Source of the DNA: Azophilus sp964348115
Lineage (GTDB): Bacteria; Pseudomonadota; Gammaproteobacteria; Pseudomonadales; Azotimanducaceae
NCBI GenBank assembly: GCA_964348115.1
Contig: CAYGBY010000073.1
Location: forward strand, 1 to 15,467
Direction: 5' to 3'
DNA: 15,467 bases
Each line of letters opens with the position of its first letter. The first letter of the stretch is position 1. This document shows positions 6,255 to 14,402 of the stretch, piece after piece. Made by a program: the position numbers and the translations under genes. A model generated the notes under the pieces. That model was not told the DNA's origin. It saw only the letters and a program-made list of their open reading frames with translations, and ran no database searches.

Positions 6255-8165
6255 GTGGCGATACCTTGGGGGCCGCTGTGGCTGGTCTTGCTGTGGCTGC
6301 TGCCGGTTGCCGGCGCCGCCCAAGGCGGCTCGCTCTACGAACAGCGTCAAGCCTATCGCCGGGCGGTGGATCTGGTGTACGCCGGCCATGTCAGCGACGC
6401 CCTGAACATCCAAAAAAAGGAGTTGGCGGACTACGTCCTGGCCCCCTACATCACCTATCACCGCAATCGGCTGCGGCTGTCGAGTCTGAAGCCTGAGGAG
6501 GTGCACGGTTTCCGCCAAGCCCACCCGGACATTCCGGGCGCCCAGCGCATCTATTGGCAATGGTTGAGAAGCCAAGCCGAACGCGGCAAGTGGCGCACCT
6601 TCCTAGCCCACTATGAGGCGTCGGATGATCCGGAGTACCAGTGCCTGCACCTGCGGGCGCTGTACAACACCGGCCAGCGGGAGGCGGCCCTCGATGGCGT
6701 GCAGGCGGTTTGGACGGTGGGCGAATCCCAGCCCAAGGCCTGCGATCCCATATTCAATATCTGGCAGCGGGAGCGATTGACCGACGACATTGCCTGGCAA
6801 CGCCTGCGTTTGGCCGTCGCGGCCAACCAACGGCTGTTGGCGCGTTATCTGGCGCGGTTCTTCTCGCCCAGCCACAAGACTTGGGCGCAAGCCTATTACC
6901 AAGTGCATGCAGACCCCACCCGCATCAAGGCGGGCAGCCGCTACCGTACGGACAACGTCCTGTCCCGGGAAGTCATCGGCTACGGACTGCGGCGCTTGGC
7001 GGGGCGGGATGCCGAAGCGGCCCGGGATCTGTGGGCGAAGTATGAGTCCAGCCATCAGTTCACACCCAGCGAACGGCTGCACATCAACGAAGCCGTGGAG
7101 CTGGCCTTGGCCCGTGCCGGCCTGCTGGAGAGGGCACCCTATGCGGACGCATCGCCCGAGGCGGCAACGGGCTTCGCCGACGCCTACATCAAGCGGGCGA
7201 ACTGGCCCTTGGTGCGAGCCTGGATAGAGAAAATTCCGCAGGATGAGCGCTTCGCCATGAAGTGGCAATATTGGCTGGCGCGCGCGGAGGAAGAGACCCA
7301 CGCGCAATCTGAACAAGCGCGGTTGGCCTTCCAGTCCCTAGCGGAGAAACGCAACTACTACGGCTTTCTGGCGGCGCACCGCATCGGCGCCCCGGTGCGC
7401 TTGAACGACGCATCGAAACGCCTGCCGCTGGAAGTGCGCCAACGAGTTCTAGACATCCCGGCGGTCGCCCGCATGATCGAGCTGTTCGCCCTGCAGGACG
7501 AGACCAACGCCCGCCGGGAGCTGTTCGCCCTGTTGCCAAGGCTCACCCTGGAGGAACGCCGGGAGGCGGTTTACCGGGTGCAGGACATCGGCTTCCCGTC
7601 GTTGGCCATCACCGCCGCGTTCCGCGGCGAACTGCTCGACGACCTGAAGCTGCGCTTCCCAGTACGGTACTTGCCGCTGTTTAAGCGCTCCAGCCACATA
7701 ACGGAGGTGGCCTTGCCGATACTGCTGGCTTTCGCCCGCCAGGAAAGCGTCTTTCAGGCGGACGCCCGTTCCGTGGCCAACGCCCGGGGCATTCTGCAAA
7801 TGCTGCCCAGCACGGCGCGGGTGACGGCGCGGCGGGCCGGACTGCCCCTGCCCGCCGCCAACGACCTGTACGATCCAGCCAGGAACATCACCTTGGCCAG
7901 CAGCCACATCGCCTGGCTGATGCGCCGCTACAACCAAGCACTGCCCTTCGTGGCCGCCGCCTACAACGCCGGGGAGCATCGCGCCGACCGCTGGATGCGC
8001 GAGTTCGCCGGCGCACCCATAGACGCCTGGGTGGAAGCCATCCCATTTCGCGAAACACGCAACTACGTGAAAAACTTGGTGGCTTTCAGCCAAGTGTACG
8101 CCCGCCTGTTCGACCAGCCGGTGCCGATCCTGCCGGATATCGACGCCGTGGCGCCGGTCAGCTAG
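6255..8165 (+). CDS. slt: Soluble lytic murein transglycosylase, Slt70-like
   Basis: The product is 636 aa from GTG 6255. Residues 1-22 form a signal peptide (LWLVLLWLLPVAGAA), so it acts in the periplasm. Residues about 25-450 form the alpha-superhelical U and linker domains seen in Slt70. The C-terminal SLT domain carries the catalytic glutamate E497 in ARQESVF, then GILQMLPSTA and AYNAGE, the standard family-1 lytic transglycosylase motifs. The enzyme cleaves the MurNAc-GlcNAc bond of peptidoglycan with formation of 1,6-anhydro-MurNAc. Length is close to E. coli Slt (about 645 aa). It follows the universal stress gene by 12 bases. Confidence 0.93.
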   Translation: MAIPWGPLWLVLLWLLPVAGAAQGGSLYEQRQAYRRAVDLVYAGHVSDALNIQKKELADYVLAPYITYHRNRLRLSSLKPEEVHGFRQAHPDIPGAQRIYWQWLRSQAERGKWRTFLAHYEASDDPEYQCLHLRALYNTGQREAALDGVQAVWTVGESQPKACDPIFNIWQRERLTDDIAWQRLRLAVAANQRLLARYLARFFSPSHKTWAQAYYQVHADPTRIKAGSRYRTDNVLSREVIGYGLRRLAGRDAEAARDLWAKYESSHQFTPSERLHINEAVELALARAGLLERAPYADASPEAATGFADAYIKRANWPLVRAWIEKIPQDERFAMKWQYWLARAEEETHAQSEQARLAFQSLAEKRNYYGFLAAHRIGAPVRLNDASKRLPLEVRQRVLDIPAVARMIELFALQDETNARRELFALLPRLTLEERREAVYRVQDIGFPSLAITAAFRGELLDDLKLRFPVRYLPLFKRSSHITEVALPILLAFARQESVFQADARSVANARGILQMLPSTARVTARRAGLPLPAANDLYDPARNITLASSHIAWLMRRYNQALPFVAAAYNAGEHRADRWMREFAGAPIDAWVEAIPFRETRNYVKNLVAFSQVYARLFDQPVPILPDIDAVAPVS

Positions 8166-8295
8166 TGGGCGGCGGACGCCACGGCCATTTCCTGCGGCGA
8201 CCCGGTCAAGCCAACCAAGGGGGACTTGGCCGCCTTTCAGAAATTTTCCTCCAAGAGCGATCACTTTGGGATGGTCCTACGAGGCGGCCCGCGCC

Positions 8296-9084
8296 ATGAT
8301 TGACATCGGCGCCAACCTGCTGAACCCGCAGTTCCGCGGCGACCTTGACTCTGTGCTTGGTCGCGCCCGTGCGGCGGGTCTCGCCCGCATTCTGGTCACA
8401 GGCACGGACCTTGCGGATTCCGCGGCGGCCATCGAACTATGCGCAAAGCATGAAGATCTGTCCTGCACGGTCGGCGTTCATCCCCACCAAGCGGCGCAAA
8501 CGCTGGATGCCGGCGACGACTGGATTGCGCGCCTGCAAGCCCTGGCCGCCGATCCGCAAGTTCGCGCCATCGGCGAGACGGGGCTGGACTTCCACCGCAA
8601 CTTCTCCCCCGAAGCCGCGCAACGCACCGTCTTCACAGCCCAGGTAGCCCTTGCCGCACAACTGCGGCTGCCCCTGTTCGTCCACGAACGGGACACCCAA
8701 GGCGCGGTCTGCGATATTCTCGCCAGCCAGGCCCAACGCCTGCCCGACTTGGTGATCCACTGCTTCACCGGCAGTGAACAGGACCTAATTCGCTACTTAG
8801 ACCAAGGCTTTTTCATCGGCGTCACCGGCTGGGTGTGCGACCAACGGCGCGGCGAGAGACTGCGCCGGCTGGTGCCCAAGATTCCCTTGGATCGCCTGCT
8901 GATCGAAACCGACGCGCCATTTCTGCTGCCCCAAGGGGCGCAAAGCCCCACCAGCCACAAACGGCGCAACGAGCCCTGCCTGCTGCCCTTCATCGCCGCA
9001 TTCATCGCCCGGCTGCGCGGCATCACCGCCGAGGAAGTGGCCTTGCAAACCACCGTCAACGCCAAACGCCTGTTCAACCTGTAG
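8296..9084 (+). CDS. tatD: TatD family metal-dependent DNase
   Basis: The product is 262 aa from ATG 8296, the normal family length; an upstream TTG at 8266 would add 10 residues without support. It has the motifs of true TatD: DIGANLLNPQF at the N-terminus, GVHPH (60-64), GETGLDFHRNFS (93-104), HCFTG (155-159), GWVCDQRRG (178-186), ETDAP (204-208) and RRNEP (223-227). It is a TIM-barrel hydrolase with two metal ions. E. coli TatD is a 3'-5' exonuclease acting on single-stranded and damaged DNA, and despite its name it is not needed for Tat protein export. No tatABC genes are nearby. About 130 bases separate it from slt. Confidence 0.93.
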   Translation: MIDIGANLLNPQFRGDLDSVLGRARAAGLARILVTGTDLADSAAAIELCAKHEDLSCTVGVHPHQAAQTLDAGDDWIARLQALAADPQVRAIGETGLDFHRNFSPEAAQRTVFTAQVALAAQLRLPLFVHERDTQGAVCDILASQAQRLPDLVIHCFTGSEQDLIRYLDQGFFIGVTGWVCDQRRGERLRRLVPKIPLDRLLIETDAPFLLPQGAQSPTSHKRRNEPCLLPFIAAFIARLRGITAEEVALQTTVNAKRLFNL

Positions 9085-9214
9085 GGCGCACGCACCAACA
9101 CGCCCCAAACCGCCCGAGGCCGCAATGATGATGGCGGATTTCCATCTGCGCGACCGGCGGCCTGCCAGACTTAACCCGACTTCCGTAACTTAGCTGGTAT
9201 TTGGGCGAACTTCA

Positions 9215-9246
9215 GCGTTATGTGGGCTCTGGGTCCGACATAACGC
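9215..9246. repeat. Inverted repeat, 9 bp arms, 14-base loop
   Basis: GCGTTATGT (9215-9223) and ACATAACGC (9238-9246) are perfect complements. A T-rich stretch (CTTGCTTTTGTT) follows at once on the plus strand, so a weak terminator for tatD is possible although it lies 130 bases after the stop. Confidence 0.45.
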
Positions 9247-9330
9247 CTTGCTTTTGTTGAATGAGATGGCGTGAAGCTGGCTGTAGTGCCGACCTATGGC
9301 TTGCGATAGCCAAAATCAATGACTTGAGCT

Positions 9331-9483
9331 GGAATTGGCGCCGCGTGGCGCCTTCAGGAAGACCTAAAGGGTATGTTGGCGCTGTTGCGGCTAATTGTGT
9401 GGCGCCTGCCACAGGGCTTCGCCGCGCCTTGCCATCAGGCCACCTAGGCTCCTCTGCGCTTTCGGGACTTGTTCAGGGGGTCC
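9331..9483 (-). mobile_element. Degenerate family-1 MITE
   Basis: The right terminus GACTTGTTCAGGGGGTCC (9466-9483) differs from the intact repeat at two places. The interior (about 9342-9460) aligns along its length with the reverse complement of 4522-4681, including the segment around 9387-9432. The left terminus is eroded, and the outer flank is TTAA instead of CTAG. It appears to be an old, immobile copy. Confidence 0.7.
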
Positions 9484-9593
9484 TTAAACGCGAAACCCGT
9501 AAGCTGTCGCGAGCATGTCCCCAATGACGGAATTCAGCACGATTGTCAGCGCCCTTGACGCAATGTGTTGGCGAGAGCACAGGCTATGGAAGG

Positions 9594-9836
9594 CTAGGCT
9601 GGGCGTAGCCCCAGCCACTGCACAACTTCTTCATGGGCAAAGGGCGCGGCGAGTTCCCGCCCGTCGAAGCGCAGCACCGGAATCCGTGCGCCGTAGCCAT
9701 GCAGCAAAGCCTCATCCCCGGCAATGTCCACTACCTGCAAAGCCCAGCCACGCAGCTCCGGCAGGCCTAGCAACATCTCCAGCGCCCGTTCACAAAGGCT
9801 GCAATGGTCGGTCGAATAGAGAACCAGGGTTTTCAT
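9594..9836 (-). CDS. Glutaredoxin-like / thioredoxin-fold family protein (DUF836 type)
   Basis: The product is 80 aa from ATG 9836. It begins KTLVLYSTDHCSLC, a beta-strand followed by a CxxC redox motif (C12-S-L-C15), then VDIAG and the cis-proline RIPVL (P53), ending in a helix. This is a minimal thioredoxin fold of about 80 residues, typical of the small glutaredoxin-like DUF836 proteins. A dithiol redox or metal-binding role is likely, but the partner is unknown. An ATG at 9851 would add five residues. It is alone on the minus strand, transcribed toward the tatD gene. Confidence 0.88.
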   Translation of the reverse strand: MKTLVLYSTDHCSLCERALEMLLGLPELRGWALQVVDIAGDEALLHGYGARIPVLRFDGRELAAPFAHEEVVQWLGLRPA

Positions 9837-10545
9837 GCAAGGACGCCCCATCTGCACCACAACCAAGGTTGCGGCATAGACCCGTTGGGGCTACTTTAAG
9901 CGCCATGATCGAAAATGTGCAAAATGTAAAAGAAGCTGGCGACAACTTCGGCCAAACCCGGCGCAACACAAACGCATCGCGCCCTATTCCCAGCGCTGCG
10001 GCCCTAGTGTGCTGTCCCGCAAGTAGGTGTGATTATTCGTGGCCAATTTGGCCCCCGGCCGCGTTGCTCCTCCTTGCGTGGGGCCCGCCACAGGGCGTCG
10101 TCGCGCCTCGCCGGGAGCCAAAACGGCCTAGCGACTAAAACCCACTTACTTGCGGGACAGCACACTAGGATGCACAGGCGTAGCAATGAGAGCGAGTGGC
10201 ATGACATACACAACTCCCACATGTCGGCGTTATTTCAACTTGAGCTGACTAACCATGAAGACCTCCTACAGAAGCACAATGGCCTCGGGGACTGGGGCTT
10301 TTGGACGGCAGCGAGTGGCTGTTTCGCCGCATGAGAAGGTTTTTTGCAGGCTGGCGGGCGATGCATGGGCGCCGGAACCGCAGGGGCTGACCCGCATATG
10401 GCGCCAAGCCCCTTGACGCGCCGCCGAATGCTGCCCGTTTTCAGCGCGTTGGCGGCCGAACTTGGGGGCGCACCGCCGGCGCCGGCGTGATGCGCACCGC
10501 CGGCGAGCGTCCTGCGCCCGCGCCGGTGCGGGAGCAATAGCTGCT
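9837..10545. other. Gene-poor region of about 700 bp
   Basis: Apart from the family-2 MITE (10008-10164) I find no convincing gene. A 101-codon frame at 10029-10334 starts inside the MITE and resembles nothing. A 14 bp sequence, GCGCACCGCCGGCG, occurs at 10468-10481 and again at 10492-10505, just upstream of the peptidase gene. Promoters for both flanking genes should lie here; I cannot define them. Confidence 0.5.
10008..10164. mobile_element. Complete family-2 MITE (157 bp) with CTAG on both sides
   Basis: The ends are complementary over 17 bases (TGTGCTGTCCCGCAAGT at 10008-10024 and its reverse complement at the right end), with weaker match for roughly 10 more. CTAG flanks both ends (10004-10007 and 10165-10168). 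Because CTAG is palindromic, a TA duplication (IS630/Tc1 style) fits as well as a CTAG duplication (IS5 style). There is no transposase. The middle, about 10060-10117, resembles the core of family 1 although the ends do not. Confidence 0.85.
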
Positions 10546-11565
10546 ATGCAAGCATCCTGGCGTTTCGGCGATGCGGCCAGCGGGCGCGCCTATCCTCTGG
10601 ATGTGGCCTCCGGGCTGATCTGGCGGCAGTGCGCAGCCGGCGTTTACTGTGAAGTGCCGTTGCCGCCCTGTCCGGCGGGACACATCATCGTGCCAAGCCT
10701 ATCCGTGCCTGGGAAGCAATATAGCTATCAGGTGACGCTTCGGGCGGACGAGGCCAGTTGGCGGCTGCAGCCAGTGCCATCGCACCGGCCGCCGCTCCCT
10801 GCCCGCGAGGGAGGAGGCAGGCGCGATGCCCACGCAACGGCAAGGGGCGCGAAAAGCAAATCCGCCGAATCAACTTCGTGCCGACGAACCGGGGCGTTCA
10901 GCTCGGTCAGCACACAGATCGACTGCTTCCACACGGAGGCGGACGTGCCCGCCAGCCGCCTGATCTTCCATCTGCACCAGCCAAGCCCGCCCGACCTCTA
11001 TCTGGCCGTCCTGTCCGTACGCCCCCTGCACATGGCGCCCACCCCGCCTAGGCGGCAGGCAGTGCGCACGCCGACCCCGCCCGGCATCAGCCAAATGGAG
11101 GGGCCCCAAGGCCTCCGCCATCGCATCTGTTCACCCACGGCCCTGACCATGATGCTCAAGGCTGAAGACGCCAAAATCGACTGGCCGGATGTCGTGGCGC
11201 AATGCTTCGACGACCGCACCCAAGCCTATGGCTGCTGGCCCCTGGCCATCCGCAGCGCCGCTGCCCATGGCCGCGTGGGCGCCGTGGAGGCGCTGGCCTC
11301 TTGGGACCCCGTGCTGGCGGTGCTGCGGGCTGGCCTGCCCATCGTGGCAAGCATCGCCTTTGGGCCGGGGGAACTGCCCGGCGCGCCCCTTGCAAGAACC
11401 GGCGGCCATCTGGTGACTTGCCATGGCCTGGACGGGGACGCCGTGCTGGTGCACGACCCAGCCGCAGAGAGCGCCGCAGCCGTGCCGCGCCGCTATGACC
11501 TAGCGGCATTCAGCAAGGCGTGGCTCGGCCATCGCGGCGCCGCCTACATTCTGGGGCGTCCATGA
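10546..11565 (+). CDS. C39-like cysteine peptidase family protein
   Basis: The product is 339 aa from ATG 10546, with GGGAG 11 bases upstream; the open frame before it is arginine-rich and not protein-like. The C-terminal half has the papain-like C39 layout: C195 in HRICSPTALTMML, H288 in GGHLVTCHGLDG, and D304 in VLVHDP. Residues 1-165 are a separate N-terminal part of unknown fold with alternating short strands. No signal peptide, membrane helix or ABC domain is visible, so this is not a bacteriocin-exporter peptidase. The sequence suits a stand-alone C39_2 peptidase; substrate unknown. The acetyltransferase/peptidase/ligase operon begins 366 bases downstream on the same strand, so a functional link is possible but unproven. 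Confidence 0.8.
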   Translation: MQASWRFGDAASGRAYPLDVASGLIWRQCAAGVYCEVPLPPCPAGHIIVPSLSVPGKQYSYQVTLRADEASWRLQPVPSHRPPLPAREGGGRRDAHATARGAKSKSAESTSCRRTGAFSSVSTQIDCFHTEADVPASRLIFHLHQPSPPDLYLAVLSVRPLHMAPTPPRRQAVRTPTPPGISQMEGPQGLRHRICSPTALTMMLKAEDAKIDWPDVVAQCFDDRTQAYGCWPLAIRSAAAHGRVGAVEALASWDPVLAVLRAGLPIVASIAFGPGELPGAPLARTGGHLVTCHGLDGDAVLVHDPAAESAAAVPRRYDLAAFSKAWLGHRGAAYILGRP

Positions 11566-11584
11566 GGCGCCATATGCGGGCTAG

Positions 11585-11612
11585 GGAACCTCTGAACAAG
11601 TCGCGTTCGCCC
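11585..11612 (+). mobile_element. Orphan family-1 MITE end
   Basis: CTAG (11581-11584) is followed by the perfect terminal repeat GGAACCTCTGAACAAGTC and ten more bases identical to the right end of the complete copy read in reverse. No matching opposite end is found before the GNAT gene, so the element is truncated or joined to the tandem repeat. It begins 15 bases after the stop of the C39-like gene. Confidence 0.75.
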
Positions 11613-11650
11613 AGCGCCCCGCTGTTTGCGGACGGAGATGGCGTTGCGGC

Positions 11651-11835
11651 CATGGGAAGGCAACCCGCAGCGCGGCAGGGGTCCCAAGACGGAAAGGACG
11701 GTCGTCTGGTTCTAAGCACGGCCACGGGAAGGCCACCCGCAGCGCGGCGGGGATCCCACGACGGAAAGGACGGCCGCCTGGTTCCAAGCAAGGCCAAGGG
11801 AAGGCGATCCGCTACGCGGCGGGGATTCCACAGTC
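11651..11835. repeat. 72 bp tandem repeat, about 2.5 copies
   Basis: Units start at 11651, 11723 and 11795, each with CAnGGGAAGG, then nCCGC and GCGGCrGGG, and in the first two units ACGGAAAGGACGG and TGGTTCnAAGCA. The period is exactly 72 bases. The third unit is partial and more diverged. The frame is preserved, giving 24-residue repeats on both strands, but neither looks like a known protein. Confidence 0.85.
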
Positions 11836-11931
11836 CGTGCGCCGCGGGACACCCTTCGCGGGAGCCAAAAGGGCGCACCGCGGCAATCCCACCCGCCCTG
11901 AGGAGGATATTTCCGCCGGAGCAGCGCAGGA

Positions 11932-12468
11932 ATGACTGAGGATGCCGATCGGTCGGTGCTCGTGCGCCCGGTCACCAAAGCCGATCGCGATGAATTCCTA
12001 GCCGCCATGCAGCGCAGCGCCACTCTGCACGAACCCTGGATCCGTCCGCCCACCACCCGGGCCATGTTTCGCCGCTATTTCACCCGCCTGCAGCGGGACG
12101 ACCATGTGGGCCTGCTGGTCGTGGACCAGGCGACGGGCGCAATTGCGGGCTGCTTCAACATCAACAACATCGTGCGCGGCGTCCTGCAAAGCGGCTCCCT
12201 AGGCTACTATGTAGCGGAACCTTTCGCTGGAAAAGGCTATATGCGCAAGGGCCTGCAGTTGGTGATCAGACAAGCGGTGGAGAAACTGGGCCTGCATCGC
12301 CTGGAGGCAAACATTCAGCCGGGCAATCATCGCTCCATCGCCTTGGTGAGAGGTTGCGGCTTCCGCAAGGAGGGGCTGTCCCCAGACTACCTTTTCATCG
12401 CCGGCGCCTGGCGCGACCACGAACGCTGGGCTTATCTGGACCAGCGGAAGACGCTGCGCCGGCTATGA
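11932..12468 (+). CDS. GNAT acetyltransferase, RimJ/RimL family
   Basis: The product is 178 aa from ATG 11932, with GGAG about 10 bases upstream. It shows the RimJ/RimL type of GNAT fold: RPVTKADRDEF at the N-terminus, FNINNIVRG in the central strand, YYVAEPFAGKGYMRKG (92-107) as the acetyl-CoA pyrophosphate loop, then LHRLEANIQPGNHRSIALV and GFRKEG. E. coli RimJ acetylates the N-terminal alanine of ribosomal protein S5, but the fold is used on many amines, so the substrate is open. The stop overlaps the next start (ATGA), so it is cotranscribed and probably translationally coupled with the S9 peptidase. I leave out a symbol because the paralogue cannot be settled. Confidence 0.88.
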   Translation: MTEDADRSVLVRPVTKADRDEFLAAMQRSATLHEPWIRPPTTRAMFRRYFTRLQRDDHVGLLVVDQATGAIAGCFNINNIVRGVLQSGSLGYYVAEPFAGKGYMRKGLQLVIRQAVEKLGLHRLEANIQPGNHRSIALVRGCGFRKEGLSPDYLFIAGAWRDHERWAYLDQRKTLRRL

Positions 12469-14402
12469 GTCACCCATACGGCGCCTGGCAGTCCCCCATT
12501 TCGCCGCAGCTAGTGGCCCGCGCAGCCGCCGGCATCGGCGAACCCTTGGCCAGCTGCGGCGCGCTCCACTGGCTGGAGAGCCGCCCGGACGAAGGTGGTA
12601 GGACGACGCTGCTGCGGCAAAGCGGCGCGGCGCCGGTGGAGTTGACCCCCGCCCCCTATGACGTGCGCAGCCGTGTGCACGAGTATGGCGGCGGCGCCTA
12701 CCTGCCCACCGCGGCGGAAGCGTTCTTCATCAACAACCGGGATCAGAACATCTACCGGGTTGGCGCGGACGGCGCTGTGGCCCAGTTGACCACAAGCTCC
12801 TCCCGCACCCGCTTTGCGGATTTCCGCCTGGATGCCGGCAGAAGGCGGCTGATCGCCGTGAGCGAAATCCACAGTGAAGCCGCAGCGCCGGAAAACGCCC
12901 TTGTGGCCATTAGCCTGGACGATGGCAAGACGGCCTGGCTGCATCGCGGCCATGATTTCTACGCATCGCCGCGGCTTTCCGCAGACGGCGCGGAACTGCT
13001 GTTCATCGCCTGGGACCACCCAAACATGCCTTGGGACGGCACCATGCTGCTGCGCTGCCGCCTGGCCGAAAACGGCGAGATCAGCGAAGCGGCGGTCGTG
13101 GCCGGCGGGGCGCGGGAGGCCGTCATGCAGCCTTGCTGGGCGCCGGACGGCGCCATCCTATACCTGAGCGACGCCAGCGGCTTCTGCAACCTGCACGAGC
13201 TGACGGACCTAGGCAGCAGGCCAGTGCGCACGGACGATGCAGACTACTGCGGACCACCCTGGGCGTTCGGCCTGCGCAGCTACGCTTGCCTGAACGAACG
13301 CTTCATCGCCGCCTGCCGCCAAGGGCTTGGCCATCAGGACCTTCTGCTCATCGACCGCAACACCGGCTTCGCCAGCCCCCTGCTGGAGAACAGCGCCGGC
13401 TGCAGCTACCTTTCCGCGCAGAACGGAGCGCTGCACTTCCTGCGCGCCCACCGCGATGCCCCATCCTCATTCGTGCGCTTGGACCCCAAGACTGGTCGAC
13501 AGAACGTGCTGGCCCAGCCGCCCCCGGTCAGCCTGCCACAGGCCGGGACGGCGAAGAAGCCTGCCCGCAGCGCCGCCTCCAGCTACTTCAGCACCGCGGA
13601 GCACTTGGCCTACCCCACCCGGGATGGCGGCCTCGCCTTCGCCTACCTCTATCGGCCCAAGCATCCGCAGCACAGCGGAGCGGCGGGAAGTCCGCCGCTG
13701 ATGGTCACCTGCCACGGCGGTCCCACCGGGGCCGCCTCCCCCGCCCTGAAGCTGCTGGTGCAGTTCTACACCAGCCGGGGCTGGGCGCTGGTGGATGTTG
13801 ACTATCGCGGCAGCAGCGGCTACGGACGCGCCTACCGGGAGGCGTTGAACGGAAAATGGGGGGTGCTGGACGTGACGGACTGCGAAGACGCCGTGCGCCA
13901 CCTCATTGGCCAAGGGGAGGCGGACGCGGCCAGGGTGGCCATACGCGGCGGCAGCGCAGGGGGCTACACGACCCTGCGCGCCTTGACCACCTGCTCCCTG
14001 TTCCGCGCCGGCGCCTGCCACTACGGCATCGGCGACCTTGCCGCCTTGGCCCAGGACACCCACAAATTCGAAGCCCGCTACCTGGATTGCCTAGTGGGCG
14101 GCAAGGAAGCCCTGGATGACCGCTCCCCCATCCACCACCTAGACCAACTGCATTGCCCCATCATCTTCTTTCAGGGCGGCAAGGACAAAATCGTGCCGCC
14201 CAACCAGCCCCAAGCCATGGTCGCCGCCCTGCGTCGGCGCGGCCTGCCCTCCGCCTACATCGAGTACCCCGAAGAGGGGCACGGCTTTCGCGACGGCAAC
14301 AACATCGCCCACAGCATCGGCGCCGAATGCGCCTTTTTCTGCCGCGTGTTCGGCCTGCCGAAGCCGCTGGGCTTGCCGGAGTTGGAAGTGGACAACCTGT
14401 GA
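12465..14402 (+). CDS. S9 family peptidase (prolyl oligopeptidase / acylaminoacyl-peptidase type)
   Basis: The product is 645 aa from ATG 12465, which overlaps the GNAT stop by four bases. Residues about 1-400 form a beta-propeller with repeated blade motifs; residues about 400-645 form an alpha/beta-hydrolase. The catalytic triad is visible: S497 in GGSAGGY, D574 in GGKDKIVPP and H606 in EEGHGF. HGGPTGA supplies the oxyanion hole, and DYRGSSGYG follows it. Such enzymes cleave short peptides or remove acylated N-terminal residues. No signal peptide is seen, so it is cytoplasmic. Its neighbour on one side is an acetyltransferase and on the other an ATP-grasp ligase, a combination that suggests peptide metabolism. 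The stop overlaps the next start as GTGA. Confidence 0.92.
   Translation: MSHPYGAWQSPISPQLVARAAAGIGEPLASCGALHWLESRPDEGGRTTLLRQSGAAPVELTPAPYDVRSRVHEYGGGAYLPTAAEAFFINNRDQNIYRVGADGAVAQLTTSSSRTRFADFRLDAGRRRLIAVSEIHSEAAAPENALVAISLDDGKTAWLHRGHDFYASPRLSADGAELLFIAWDHPNMPWDGTMLLRCRLAENGEISEAAVVAGGAREAVMQPCWAPDGAILYLSDASGFCNLHELTDLGSRPVRTDDADYCGPPWAFGLRSYACLNERFIAACRQGLGHQDLLLIDRNTGFASPLLENSAGCSYLSAQNGALHFLRAHRDAPSSFVRLDPKTGRQNVLAQPPPVSLPQAGTAKKPARSAASSYFSTAEHLAYPTRDGGLAFAYLYRPKHPQHSGAAGSPPLMVTCHGGPTGAASPALKLLVQFYTSRGWALVDVDYRGSSGYGRAYREALNGKWGVLDVTDCEDAVRHLIGQGEADAARVAIRGGSAGGYTTLRALTTCSLFRAGACHYGIGDLAALAQDTHKFEARYLDCLVGGKEALDDRSPIHHLDQLHCPIIFFQGGKDKIVPPNQPQAMVAALRRRGLPSAYIEYPEEGHGFRDGNNIAHSIGAECAFFCRVFGLPKPLGLPELEVDNL

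Larger units (their letters stand above)
9085..9593. other. Gene-free stretch of about 500 bp
   Basis: I see no credible coding region. It contains an inverted repeat (9215-9246) and a degenerate family-1 MITE (9331-9483). The start (9085-9210) is lower in GC than the genes and holds nothing I recognise. Confidence 0.6.
11566..11931. other. Repeat-filled gap between the C39-like gene and the GNAT operon
   Basis: It contains a family-1 MITE end (11585-11612) and a 72 bp tandem repeat (11651-11835). Open frames cross it on both strands because the period is a multiple of three, but they show repetitive Arg/Pro-rich translations and I do not call a gene. The last part (11840-11880) has a segment, GCGGGAGCCAAAAGGGCGC, like part of the family-2 MITE interior. 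A promoter for the GNAT operon should lie here. Confidence 0.6.

Noticed and set aside
9515..10138. 207-codon plus-strand frame
   Set aside because: It runs antisense through the glutaredoxin-like gene and into the MITE; composition is not protein-like.
11510..11939. Open frames on both strands across the 72 bp repeats
   Set aside because: They are open because the period is a multiple of three; the translations are repetitive, match no family and lack ribosome-binding sites.
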